Below are positions 1-10,700 of a DNA stretch of 64,000 nucleotides, piece after piece (the first letter of the stretch is position 1; each line of letters begins with the position of its first letter). The notes beneath the pieces were generated by a model. The model had not been told where the DNA came from, did no database searches, and saw only the letters and a program-made list of their open reading frames with translations. The stretch is taken from assembly GCA_035638075.1 (NCBI GenBank), contig DASRAU010000016.1, positions 1 to 64,000 on the forward strand. Reading direction: 5' to 3'. The stretch comes from DASRAU01 sp035638075. Its GTDB lineage: Bacteria; Acidobacteriota; Polarisedimenticolia; Gp22-AA2. The position numbers were made by a program, and so were the translations under genes.

Positions 1-1
1 G

Positions 2-169
2 GACGCGGCGGCGGGAGCGGCCGACGACGTCGTGCTGCTGCGCGCCGAGCGGGCGTCGGGAGGGCCGGGCCGCGTCTACACCATCCGCTTCGTCGCGACC
101 GATGCCGCCGGCCACGTCACGACCGGTGAAACGGCCGTTGCCGTCCCCCGGAACGCGCGGCGCCGCTGA
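2..169 (+). CDS. C-terminal end of a truncated protein, probably extracytoplasmic
   Basis: An open frame enters from the left edge and stops with TGA at 167-169, giving the last 55 residues. The fragment contains YTIRFVATDAAGHVTT, which resembles the final beta strands of an immunoglobulin-like or HYR repeat in a secreted protein, and ends in a basic tail (NARRR). Nothing catalytic is visible. It converges on the methyltransferase gene that ends at 203, with 33 bases between them. The assignment as a surface or secreted beta-sandwich protein is inference from a short fragment. Confidence 0.5.
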   Translation, partial: DAAAGAADDVVLLRAERASGGPGRVYTIRFVATDAAGHVTTGETAVAVPRNARRR

Positions 170-202
170 TGCGCGCTTCTGGAGGCACCGCCGCTGACGC
201 GT

Positions 203-1177
203 CTAGTCGAACCCGACGACGGCGCGCAGCCAGAGGCGATCGCCACCGTACTCGTCGTACGACGGGATCGGCACGCGATCGCGGTCGGCCCGCTCGTCGG
301 GCGTGAGCGGCTGCCGGACCGCAGGCGCCATCGCGTGACGATACGCCAGGCGAAGCAGCCAGGCCGGCGTGGCCGTCAGGATCGCCCGCTTCCACGGAGC
401 GCCCGGCGGAGTCACGACGGGGCCGCACGTGTCGAGAGTCCGCACCTTCCCGCCGCGCGCCTCGAGGAAACGGCCGAGCGAGGCGCGATCGAAGAAGGAG
501 ATGTGCGGGGCGTTGTTGTTGGTCCGGACCTCGCGCTCCCACTCGTTCGGCACCTCGAGCACCAGGAGTCCGCCCGGGACGAGCACCTCGCGCAGCGACC
601 GGATGAGCGCATCCGGATCGGCCGGATGCTCCAGGACGTGCACCAGCAGGACCACGTCGAACGGGCCGTACGCCGCGATGGCGCGCCGGGCGTCCGCGCC
701 GCTCCAGTCCCCTTCGAGGCGCGCGGCGCCGAGTTTCTCCAGGGTGGGCCGGCAGGACGGGTCGGCCTCGCTCGCCACCAGCAGCGCCTGCGGCCGCGCC
801 TCGCGGAAGGCGGCCAGGTTGTGGCCGAAGCCGGCGCCGATCTCGAGGATACGGGCCTGCTCGGGCAGGCGGCCGTGACGCTCGACCAGCCGCCGCAGCG
901 CTCGGCCGCGCGACAGGCGGTTGCGACAGTCCCACGGAAAGTCCGCCGGGTCGGCGCTGGCGTTGAACCCGTCGCGGCGATAGTCCTCGCGGTAGAAACG
1001 CGCCAGGGCACCGCCGTCGGGCACCGGGTCGATCTGCATCAGGGCGCAGGTCCGGCAGCGGACGATCGACCGGCCGCGGAAGAGCGCGCGGTGCGGCGGG
1101 TGCTCCACGTTGTAAGGGCCGAGGCGTTCGGACGCGCGGCCGCCGCAGCCCAGGCACTGGAACCCCGCTGAGCTCAG
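203..1177 (-). CDS. Class I SAM-dependent methyltransferase with N-terminal zinc-ribbon-like cysteines
   Basis: About 324 residues. The N-terminus carries two CxxC pairs (C8/C11 and C41/C44), as in methyltransferases that begin with a small zinc-binding module. SAM-binding motif I is ILEIGAGFGHN at about 110-120, followed by VVLLVHVLEHPADP and a motif IV/post-motif GGLLVLEVPNEWE. The end includes the SFFDR segment typical of this superfamily; sugar, polyketide or small-molecule substrates are all possible. The reading frame is open well upstream, but no ATG, GTG or TTG lies ahead of the cysteine module. The best start is CTG at 1177, overlapping the TGA of the upstream membrane-protein gene by four bases (CTGA). 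The first conventional start (ATG, residue 47) would delete the cysteine module, so I favour CTG. Confidence 0.8.
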   Translation of the reverse strand: MSSAGFQCLGCGGRASERLGPYNVEHPPHRALFRGRSIVRCRTCALMQIDPVPDGGALARFYREDYRRDGFNASADPADFPWDCRNRLSRGRALRRLVERHGRLPEQARILEIGAGFGHNLAAFREARPQALLVASEADPSCRPTLEKLGAARLEGDWSGADARRAIAAYGPFDVVLLVHVLEHPADPDALIRSLREVLVPGGLLVLEVPNEWEREVRTNNNAPHISFFDRASLGRFLEARGGKVRTLDTCGPVVTPPGAPWKRAILTATPAWLLRLAYRHAMAPAVRQPLTPDERADRDRVPIPSYDEYGGDRLWLRAVVGFD

Positions 1178-2277
1178 GCCACGCCTCCGACGACGAGCCG
1201 GTTCGAATCGCCGCGCCCGAGGCGCCAGATGTAGGCGTCCACCACGAAGTGGTGGATGTTGACCAGGGCGACGACGGCGAGCCGCGCGTCGTAGTACTGG
1301 AAGCCGGCCCACTTCCCCACGAGCGGCAGGATGACGAAGAGAGCGTAGCCGAGGACCAGGCTGGCGACGTAGAACCAGGCGGCGTGGAACAGCGGGCCGC
1401 GGGCGGGCCCTGCGCGCGCGGCCTGGTCCTTCGCGTCGAAGATCATCACGATCGCCATGTACTGCAGGCCGTGGAAGATGGTCGCCCACAGGAACGCGTC
1501 GATCGGATCGAGCACGAAGAACCAGACGGAATTCGACACCAGGGTCATCAGGGCGATGAGCGGCATCGGCCCGCTGGCGCGGCGCCACACGAAGGCATAC
1601 AGCGCCGCGGGCGCGATCCAGCCGGCGAGGCGCAGCGCGGACTTCGCCGGCACGGTGATCGCCGCGATCGACGCCGCTTCGAGGCCGGTGAACTCCGGAA
1701 GCCGCGTCTGGGCGAGGTGCAGCAGCATGAAGAAGAACGGGATCATGGCGATCCAGTAGAGCGCCTTCTTGTCCGTGCCGCCGAGACGACACCCCGATCG
1801 GTACGAATAGACGACCGCCAGTCCGTACGCCTGCGCCGCGTAGTGGTACGGCGACCAGGCGAGGTACAGCGAGTCCACCAGCCTCCCCGCGGACCCGCCG
1901 AGGAACAGGATGCCGGCGAGCAGGCCGAAGGCGATCCACGGCACCCACTTCGACAGGATCGGCAGGCCGGCGGCGGCGCCGGGCTTGGTGTACAGCCGCA
2001 CCGTCGAGGCGGCGAAGTGGGCGCTGGTGCAGAACAGGAGCAGGTACGACATGGTCGCCGACGAGACCAGCAGGTCCCCTTTCGGCGCCGCGACCAGGAA
2101 CGCCGTCACCAGCAGGCTGATCCCGCCGCCGATGATGGCGTAGTCGAAGACCGGGTGGATGAAGGTGCGGCCCAGCAGGCGCGCCCGCATCGAGGGCACA
2201 GTCCCGTTGCCGACCTGGCCTCTCGGGGGGGACGTCGCTCCGGCGGGAAGCGGGAGGCTGGTGTCCGGGGCGCTCAC
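1174..2277 (-). CDS. Polytopic membrane protein with intramembrane histidines, unknown function
   Basis: 367 residues with roughly eight to nine hydrophobic segments after a 35-residue hydrophilic N-terminus. Histidines lie in or beside the membrane segments: H41 (FIHPVFDY), H87, H145 (WSPYHYAAQAYG), H187, H269 (IFHGLQYM) and H342/H343 (NIHHFVVDAYIW). This pattern recalls membrane metalloenzymes such as the Brp/Blh carotene dioxygenases or diiron desaturases, but I do not recognise the family and do not claim that function. It lies 42 bases downstream of the zinc-ribbon CBS gene and overlaps the methyltransferase gene by four bases, so all three are probably cotranscribed. The ATG at 2277 is used; an ATG at codon 30 is an alternative. 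Confidence 0.7.
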   Translation of the reverse strand: MSAPDTSLPLPAGATSPPRGQVGNGTVPSMRARLLGRTFIHPVFDYAIIGGGISLLVTAFLVAAPKGDLLVSSATMSYLLLFCTSAHFAASTVRLYTKPGAAAGLPILSKWVPWIAFGLLAGILFLGGSAGRLVDSLYLAWSPYHYAAQAYGLAVVYSYRSGCRLGGTDKKALYWIAMIPFFFMLLHLAQTRLPEFTGLEAASIAAITVPAKSALRLAGWIAPAALYAFVWRRASGPMPLIALMTLVSNSVWFFVLDPIDAFLWATIFHGLQYMAIVMIFDAKDQAARAGPARGPLFHAAWFYVASLVLGYALFVILPLVGKWAGFQYYDARLAVVALVNIHHFVVDAYIWRLGRGDSNRLVVGGVA

Positions 2278-2319
2278 TTCGTGGAACCCGGCTGCACGTT
2301 CACGTCCAATCGCCTGCGC

Positions 2320-2879
2320 TCACTCCCCCGCCGCGAGCCGGGCCCGCTCGTCGAGGAACTGCAGGACCCGTCGCACCGAGATGAAGCGCAGTGGCCGGCC
2401 GGGGTGCTCGATCGGCACGTGCCGCACGTTGTCGATCGCCATGCGGTGGACGACGAACGCCAGCGTGTCGTCCTCACGCAGCGCCTTGGGGTGCCGGCTC
2501 ATCACCGCGCTGACCGCCATCCCTTCGACGTCCTGCGGCTTGAGGCCGGTCAGGCGCGTGACGATGTGGCGCTCGGTGAAGACGCCGACCAGCCGGTCGT
2601 CCTCGACGACGAGGGCGCTGCCGACCTTGCGGTCGCGCATCTTCTTGATGACCTCGAGGACCGGGTCGCCCGGCGCCACCGTCAGCGCGAGCGCCGGCTG
2701 CAGCTCCCCGATGGTCGTTTCGAGGAGCGTGTGCCGGAGCGCGGCGGAGGGCCGCCCCGCTTCCGCCGGCGCGAGGGGCTGCCGGCACTCCTCGCAGTCG
2801 CGCGCCCCGGCGAGGTTGGCATGGCCGCAGTCGGGGCAGACGAGCGGGATGCCGCCCTTCGGCCCTTTCGACTCGCTCC

Positions 2880-2883
<4 letters not shown>
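2320..2883 (-). CDS. Zinc-ribbon plus tandem CBS-domain protein
   Basis: 187 residues starting at a GTG that overlaps the korB stop (GTGA); a Shine-Dalgarno-like AAGGAG runs directly into it. A short N-terminal ribbon (C16, C19, C30, C33) is followed by two CBS motifs at about 55-110 and 120-175, with typical strands such as GSALVVEDDRLVGVFTERHIV. CBS pairs bind adenosine nucleotides and act as energy sensors. Its coupling to korB, with another CBS protein just upstream of korA, suggests a regulatory subunit or sensor for the oxidoreductase; that link is inference from gene order. Confidence 0.85.
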
Positions 2884-3907
<1,024 letters not shown>

Positions 3908-3911
<4 letters not shown>

Positions 3912-5773
3912 CGCGTCGCTCCCAGGAGCCGGTCGATGGCGGCGACGATCTCCGACACCTTGAACGGCTTGCCCTGCACCTTGTTCAGCCCCTGCGCGTC
4001 CACCAGGTAGCGGGCGCGCAGCAGGGCGCGGAGCTGGCCGAGGTTCAGCTCCGCCACCAGCACCTTGTCGAAGCGCCGCAGCACGTCCCCCAGGTTACGC
4101 GGGAACGGATTGAGATAGCGCAGGTGGATCGACGCGACCGCCTTCCCCTGCCGCTGCGCCGTCTCGACCGCCGAGGTGATGGCGCCGTGCGTGCCGCCCC
4201 AGCCGACGACGAGCACCTGGCCGGTCGGCGGACCGTTCACCTGCACCTCGGGGATGAAGTCGGCGATGCGGGCGATCTTCTCGGCGCGCAGGCGCACCAT
4301 CTTTTCGTGGTTCAGCGGATCGTAGGAGACGTTGCCGGTGACGTCCTCCTTCTCGAGCCCGCCGATGCGGTGCTCGAGGCCCGGCGTGCCGGGGATGGCC
4401 CACGGCCGCGCCAGGGTCTCGGTGTCGCGCGCGTACGGCTGGAACCCTTCCGCCTTCGTGCGGAACGTCACGTCGAAGCGCGGCAGGCTCGCGACGTCCG
4501 GGATGCGGAACGGTTCCGAGCCGTTGGCCAAGTAGCCGTCCGACAGGTAAAAGACCGGCGTCATGAAGCGCGTGGCGATGCGGAACGCCTCGATCGCCAT
4601 GTAGAAGCACTCCGCCGGCGTCGCCGGGGCGATGACCGCGACGGGACACTCGCCGTTCCGCCCCAAAACCGCCTGGAAGAGATCCGCCTGCTCGGTCTTG
4701 GTCGGCAGCCCCGTGCTCGGTCCGCCGCGCTGGATGTTGGCGATGACCAGCGGCAGCTCGGTCATGACCGCGAGCCCGATCGCCTCGCTCTTGAGGGCGA
4801 CGCCGGGGCCGCTGGTGCCGGTCAGGCCGAGCGCGCCCCCGTACGCCGCCCCGATGGCCGCGCCGATGGCGCTGATCTCGTCCTCCGCCTGGAAGGTCTT
4901 CACCGGGTAGTTCTTGTGGCGCGCCAGCTCGTGCAGGATGTCGCTCGCCGGCGTGATCGGATACGAGCCGTAGAACAGCGGCCGTCCGGACAGGAGCGCC
5001 GCGGCGATGAAGCCGTTGGCCGTCGCTTCATTGCCCGTCATGCTGCGGTACGTCCCCGCCGGCAGCACCGCCTTCTTGACCCGGTAATGCGTCGTGAAGA
5101 CCTCGACGGTGTCGGCGTAGTTGTAGCCGGCCTGCAGCGCCAGCGTGTTCGCCTTGAGGATCTGCTCGTTGGTCTTGAACTTCTTCTCGATCCAGGCGCG
5201 CGTGTGATCGACCGGCCGCTCGTACATCCAGAAGACGAGCCCGAGCGCGAAGAAGTTCTTGCAGCGGGAGGCGTGGCGGCCGCCGAGCCCCGTCTCCGAC
5301 ACCGCCTTGAGGGTCAGGGACGTCAGCGGGATCTCGAAGGTGCGGAACCGCCCGAGGCTCCCGTCACGCAGGGGGTTCGCCTTGTACCCGGCCTTGTTGA
5401 GGTTGCCGTCGGTGAACGCGTCGGCGTCCACGATGAGGATGCCGCCCTCCTCGAGGTCGTCGATGTTGGTCCGCAGCGCGGCGGGGTTCATCGCCACGAG
5501 CACGTTCGGCTGGTCGCCGGGGGTGCGGATGTCGTGCGAGGAGAAATTGATCTGGTAGCCGCTCACCCCGGCGAGCGTGCCGGCGGGAGCGCGGATTTCC
5601 GCGGGATAGTCGGGGAGCGTCGCGAGGTCGTTCCCGAAGAGCGCGGTCGTGTCCGCGAACTGCGATCCGGTGAGCTGCATCCCGTCGCCGGAATCGCCGG
5701 CGAACCGGATGACGACCTCGTCCAGCTCCTGGACCGCCGGCCGAGCCGGCTCGATCTGTGTCCCCGTCGTCAC
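3908..5773 (-). CDS. korA: 2-oxoacid:ferredoxin oxidoreductase, fused gamma-alpha subunit
   Basis: 621 residues. Residues ~18-200 form the gamma domain (VVIRFAGDSGDGMQLTGSQF), and ~235-620 the alpha pyrimidine-binding domain with YPITPASDILHEL, the EDEISAIGAAIGAAYGG stretch and TSGPG(V)ALKSE. This fusion is the standard arrangement for aerobic or microaerobic KorA. It is the first oxidoreductase gene of the run CBS-korA-korB-CBS and lies 43 bases after the small CBS gene. No ferredoxin-type 4Fe-4S delta domain is fused or adjacent, so electrons must go to a separate ferredoxin. Confidence 0.93.
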
Positions 5774-5816
5774 GCTCCTGCTCCTTGCCGCGCCGCGTTT
5801 CGGCGCACTCCCTCGT

Positions 5817-6284
5817 TCAAGCGCCTTCCTTGGTGGCGAAGCTCTGCTTCAGCCCGGGAGGCAGGTTCGCCACCTCGGTGGGGAAATGCTCCGCCACGTA
5901 CTGCACCACGTCGCGCGCCGAGACCAGCCCGGCGCTCTTCCCGTCCCCGTCCTTGAGCGGGACGTTGCGGTAACCGTGCTCGGTCATCAGCCGCACCGCC
6001 TCGCCCAGCGTGGCATCGAGCGTCAGGCCGGCCGGATCGGGCGTCATGAAGCGGTCAATCGGCAGGGTCTCGTCCACGCATCCCGGAAAGAGCTTGTTGA
6101 GGACGTCCCGCTCGGTGAAGATGCCGATGGTCCGGCCTTCGTGCAGGACCAGCAGAGCCGCTCCGCCCGCCTCGCGCATGGCCCTCAGCCCCTGGCCGAG
6201 GGGGGTGCCGGAGGGGACGGTCACCGGAGGCTCCAGGCGCAGGGCCCGGAGGCTCTCCCGGCGGAGTGCTTCCTCGATGGTCAT
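5817..6284 (-). CDS. Tandem CBS-domain protein
   Basis: 155 residues, essentially two CBS motifs (about 15-70 and 80-140) with GGAALLVLHEGRTIGIFTERDV and YRNVPLKDG segments. There is no fused enzyme domain. A strong purine-rich ribosome site (GGGGAGGGGG) sits immediately before the ATG. It is the first gene of the korAB unit; with the ribbon-CBS protein at its other end, the oxidoreductase genes are bracketed by putative nucleotide sensors. A regulatory role for KorAB is likely but inferred. Confidence 0.85.
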   Translation of the reverse strand: MTIEEALRRESLRALRLEPPVTVPSGTPLGQGLRAMREAGGAALLVLHEGRTIGIFTERDVLNKLFPGCVDETLPIDRFMTPDPAGLTLDATLGEAVRLMTEHGYRNVPLKDGDGKSAGLVSARDVVQYVAEHFPTEVANLPPGLKQSFATKEGA

Positions 6285-6460
6285 TCCCCCTCCCCAGAAC
6301 TCTGTTCGGGACCTCTGACTCTACCACCAGATGGCCCCCCCTGAGCCGGGGATGGCCCGGGACGGGAAGCCGGCCGGGGGCGCGCGACCCGGCCCCGGAC
6401 AAGGGCCTCCCGCAGACCTGTGATAAAGTCCGCCGCCGCTGGATCTTCAGGAGGTCGGAC

Positions 6461-6640
6461 GTGGCGAAAACCGAGACGAAGAGCAGGGGTCCTGCGGGGC
6501 GGCCGCCCCTCGAGCCGGAGCATCCGCTCTCGGCGGGGATGGCCCTCTTCCAGGTGTTCCTGCTCGTCGGCGTGCCGGTGGCCGCCCTGCTGATCCTCAA
6601 GGTCATCCTGAGGATGTACTTCCCCGAACTGGGGTACTGA
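6461..6640 (+). CDS. Small single-span membrane protein
   Basis: 59 residues from a GTG start at 6461 with CAGGAGG eight bases upstream, which decides the start over longer frames. A hydrophilic N-terminus (VAKTETKSRG, then a Pro-rich stretch) precedes one hydrophobic span at about 29-51 (LFQVFLLVGVPVAALLILKV). The function is unknown. It is divergent from the CBS-korAB unit and 40 bases upstream of the duplicated-motif gene. Confidence 0.65.
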   Translation: MAKTETKSRGPAGRPPLEPEHPLSAGMALFQVFLLVGVPVAALLILKVILRMYFPELGY

Positions 6641-6680
6641 GCCACACCCGGCCGCCGCCCCCCGGCGCACGGAGCCGAAG

Positions 6681-7172
6681 TTGCCCGAGCCTTCGTCGCC
6701 CGAGCCCGCTTCCCTCGAGACCGCGATTCCGAAAGAGTCTTCCCGGCCGGACCGCGTGCGCCTGGTGGCGCACTTCAAGGATGGGCAGATCACCAAGGGG
6801 TTCTCGCGCGACTTCGACCCGGGGCGCGAATCGTTCCATCTCGAGAAGCGCCGCGCCGGCATCATCGCTTCGGTGCAGATCCGGCTCGAGGACCTCAAGG
6901 CCCTGTTCCAGGTGAAGACCTGGGGCCGGAAGGACAAGCATCTCGGCCGCCCGCACGGTTTTCCCGAGGGCGACTCCAACCGTCCCGTCGGGGAGACCTA
7001 CGTGAAGACGGTCGCCGAGTTCTTCGACGGCGAGAGGATCTGCGGGTTCACGCGCGACTACACGCCCGACCGCACCGGCTTCTATCTCATCCCCGCGGAT
7101 CCCGAGGACAACAACCGCCGCATCTATGTCCTCAAATCGAGCCTGGTCAACATCCAGATCTTCCGCGACTGA
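6681..7172 (+). CDS. Soluble protein with two copies of a DG-x-GFxRDFxPxR motif
   Basis: 163 residues from TTG at 6681. Residues 28-60 (VAHFKDGQITKGFSRDFDPG) and 109-141 (VAEFFDGERICGFTRDYTPD) are clearly related repeats, each a beta-rich unit ending in FHL or FYL. This resembles small PilZ-like or DUF6982-type proteins found next to PilZ and type IV pilus genes in Acidobacteriota; the family name is recalled, not searched. There is no signal peptide. Binding of a ligand or partner is plausible, but no activity can be assigned. Confidence 0.65.
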   Translation: MPEPSSPEPASLETAIPKESSRPDRVRLVAHFKDGQITKGFSRDFDPGRESFHLEKRRAGIIASVQIRLEDLKALFQVKTWGRKDKHLGRPHGFPEGDSNRPVGETYVKTVAEFFDGERICGFTRDYTPDRTGFYLIPADPEDNNRRIYVLKSSLVNIQIFRD

Positions 7173-7188
7173 GCGAAGGCGCAGGCAC

Positions 7189-7791
7189 GTGGCGCCCGTC
7201 GGCGCCGCGCTCCTCGCGCTCGCGGCGCTGCTCACGCTCACGGCGGAGCCGGCGCATGCCTGGGCCAAGAAAGGGCCGCTCGTGACCCTGGTCTCGGAAG
7301 CCCGGGGAGAGCGCACGCTCGAGGTCTTCGACCTGCGCTTCGCCTCCTTCGAGACCATCTACAAGCACAAGGCCGCGCCCCGGAGCGAGAGCCCCACGGG
7401 CGAGCGCATCGAGGTGATCCACAAGCGCAAGGAGTGCTCGTGCGTGCGCCTCGCCGACTACAAGAAGATCAGCCTGCAGCAGGTCCGTCAGATCGACGTC
7501 ACCTACCCCGAGGGAGGACGCGTCGCCCTCGTGCGGATCACCTGGCGCGACGGCAAGGTGCGCGAGTATCCGGCCACGGCTCTGTACGGCGGAGACGGCC
7601 TCTTCCCGCCCCGCTTCACGGCGACGGTCGAGGGGCAGCCCCTCGAGTTCCCTCTCATCCTCCCCGACACGAAGGAGGCGGCCTGGCCCGAGGAGCGGCT
7701 GGTGCGGGCCATCATCTACCGCCCGGGAACGGCCCCGCCCCCTCACAAGAAGACGGCCCCGAAGAAGACCGACAAGAGCACCAAGCCCTGA
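7189..7791 (+). CDS. Secreted protein of unknown function
   Basis: 200 residues from GTG at 7189, 16 bases after the previous stop. This start places a clean signal peptide (VAPVGAALLALAALL, cleavage near AHA/W at 24) at the N-terminus. The mature part is beta-rich with a CSC pair (KRKECSCVRLADYKKISLQQ) and LVRITWRDGKVREYPA, and it ends in a Lys/Pro-rich tail (PHKKTAPKKTDKSTKP). No family is recognised. The stop overlaps the CTG start of the next gene. Confidence 0.65.
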   Translation: MAPVGAALLALAALLTLTAEPAHAWAKKGPLVTLVSEARGERTLEVFDLRFASFETIYKHKAAPRSESPTGERIEVIHKRKECSCVRLADYKKISLQQVRQIDVTYPEGGRVALVRITWRDGKVREYPATALYGGDGLFPPRFTATVEGQPLEFPLILPDTKEAAWPEERLVRAIIYRPGTAPPPHKKTAPKKTDKSTKP

Positions 7792-10700
7792 CCCTCCTGC
7801 TCTTCCTCTTCGCCCTGTCGGGCGCCGCCGGCCTGGCGCACGAGGTGGCCTGGTCGCGGGCCCTGGGCCAGGTGCTCGGGGGCTCCCTGCCCTCGCAGGC
7901 GATCGTCCTGGGCACGTACCTGTTCGGCCTGGGCGCCGGCGCCGCCTGGGCCGGGACACGGTGGCGCGAGGCGTCTCCGCTGCCCGCCTATGCCCGGCTG
8001 GAGACGGTCGTCGCGCTGTGGGGCGCCGCGGCGCCGTGGCTGCTGCGCGCGGCGGCCGGGCTCATCGAGAAGGCGGGGCCGTCGTTTCCCGACGGCGCGC
8101 CGCTCGAGGCGCTGCGGCTCTTCGCCGCGCTGCTGGTCCTCCTGCCGGGGACCTGTGCGATGGGGGCGACCTTCCCGATCCTGGTGCGCGCTCTGCCGGC
8201 CGGCGCGATGCGGACCGGTCCGGCCCTGCTCTACGGCGTCAACACCCTGGCCGGTGCGATCGGCGCGCTCCTCGGCTCGTTCGCGCTCCTGCCGCTCCTC
8301 GGAACGCAGCGGACTTTTTTCACCGCGGCCGGCATGAACGCGGCGGCCGCCGCCGTCGCCTTCGTCGCCTCCCGTCGCGACACCGCCGCGCCCGCGACGA
8401 GGGCGCCGCAAGACGAGCGGGAAGAGCGACCGACCGCCGCGTCCCTGGAGCTCACCGGCGCCGCCTTCGTTTCGGGCGTGGCCGGGGCGCTGATGCAGTT
8501 CGGCTGGACGCGCGCCATGGCGCTGGCGTTCGGCTCGTCGATCTACGCGCTCGGCCTGACGCTGTCGGCGACTCTCGTCGGACTCGGGATCGGACCGCTC
8601 GTCGTGGCGTGGCTGCGGACGAGGCTCGATGCCCGCGCTCCCGCGTGCGGGCGTGGCGTGTTCGCACCGTCCTCCCGTGGCCTGGCGGCAGGCACCGCCT
8701 GGGCCACCGGTGTCGCGGGTCTGCTCGTGCTGCCGATGCTCGGCTCCCTTCCCGCCCTCGGCGTGAGTCTCAGCCGGATTTTCGAGGATCACCCGCTGCG
8801 GGCGCTGGCCCTGCAGTTCCTCGCGGCGGCGGCGTTGTTGCTCCTGCCGGCGCTGGCGCAGGGGGCGGCGGTGCCCCTCTTCATCGGGGCGCTGCGTGAA
8901 GAACACCGCCAGCGTCATCCTGCGCAGGCGGCAGCGACCATCTACGCCGCCTCGACCTGGGGCACCGTCGCGGGCTTTCTCGTGGCCGGGTTTCTCCTCG
9001 TGCCGTGGCTCGGCGCGCGCCGCACGCTCGCGGCGGCGGCGATCCTGGTCCTCGGCATCGGGCTCGCGATCGCAGCCCGGCCACGGGCGCGGGCGTTCGC
9101 CCTGTTCGCGGCGCCGCTCCTCCTGCTGCTCCTTCCCGGCTGGGACTCCGGATTGATGTCGGCGGGAGGCTTCCTCTACGGTCCGCTGTACCGGGCGGCG
9201 TTCGGCGGGCCGCGGGCGGGCGCGCGCGAGGCGCTGCAGCAGGCGGTGGCGCGCCGCGGCCATCTCGTCTTCGAGCGCGAGGACGGCGACGGCCTGACGA
9301 CGGTGCGCGAATCCCCCGCAGGAACGCTGTCGCTGCAGATCAACGGCAAGACCGACGCCTCCACGGGCGCCGACATGCCGACGCAGCTCCTGGCCGGTCA
9401 CCTGCCGCTCCTCCTCCGGCCGGAAGCGCGCGACGCCCTGGTCATCGGGCTCGCGAGCGGCGTCAGCCTCGGCGCCGTCGAGCGGCATCCGGTGGAGAGC
9501 ATCCGCGTCCTCGAGATCGCGCGCGGCGTGCCGCAGGCGGCGCGCCGCTTCGACAAGGCGAACCATGACGCCCTCGGCGATCGGCGCGTGAAGCTCGTCG
9601 TGGACGACGCACGCGCCTGGCTCCTGGCGCGCGACGAGCGCTACGACGTCATCGTGTCGCAGCCGTCGAACCCGTGGGTGGCCGGGGTCGCCAACCTGTT
9701 CACGCGCGAGTTCTACCTCCTGGCCCGCGCCCGCCTGCGGCCCGGGGGCGTGATGGGACAGTGGGTGCAGGCGTACCGCATCCTTCCCGAGGATCTGCGG
9801 GGGCTTCTGCGTTCCTTCCTCGAGGTCTTCCCCGATGCGACGCTGTGGGAGGAGTCGGCCGGCGGCGGCGACCTGTTCCTCATCGGCGGGCTCGGGGAAC
9901 GCGGCCTCGATCCGGCGGCGCTCGAGCGCGCTCCGGCGGAGGCCTGGGCCGATCTCGGCTCCGGGGCGGCGTCCGGGCCCGTCGGGCTGCTGACCCGGTT
10001 CATCGCCGGGCCGCGCTCCCTCGCCGCCTTCGCCGACGACGCGCCGCCGCACACGGACGATCGGCTGACGCTCGAGTGGCGCGCCCCGCTCGTCCTGTTC
10101 CGCGACCGCGATCGCGCCGGCCTGGTCTCGCTGCCGATCGTGCGCGAGCCGGTGCGGGAGTTCCTCGCGCCATCCGACGCCGCGCGCGATCCCGAATTCC
10201 TCGCGGCGCTTGACCGCAGCCTGTCACGGCGGCAGGAGCGGCTGCAGGCGGTCGCCGGGCTGCGCGACGCCGACCTGATGGCGCTGCGCGAGCCCGCCTT
10301 GGCCGCCGGCGTCGAGCTCCTGCTCGGCGGGCGGGCGGCCGAGGCGGCCGGCGTCCTGGCGCGCGCCGCCGCCGCGTCGCCCGGAAGCGCCAACGCCCAC
10401 TACCTGCTCGGCCTCGCCTATCGCGAAGCGGGGCTGGAGGCGCCGGCGGCGGTGGCGTTCGAGCAGGCGGTGCGCACCGATCCGGCGCTCGCCGCCGCCT
10501 GGGGTGCGCTCGGAACCTCCTGGCTGCGCGCCGGAGAAACCGACCAGGCCCGCGCGGCGCTCGAGCAGGCGCTGCGGCTCGATCCCGGTGACGCGGTCGC
10601 CAGGAACAATCTCGGCACGCTCCTGTTGCAGGCCGGCGACGCCGGGGCGGCGGAAGAGGCGTTCAAGAGCGCCGTCCGGGACGCGCCGTGGCTGGCGGCC

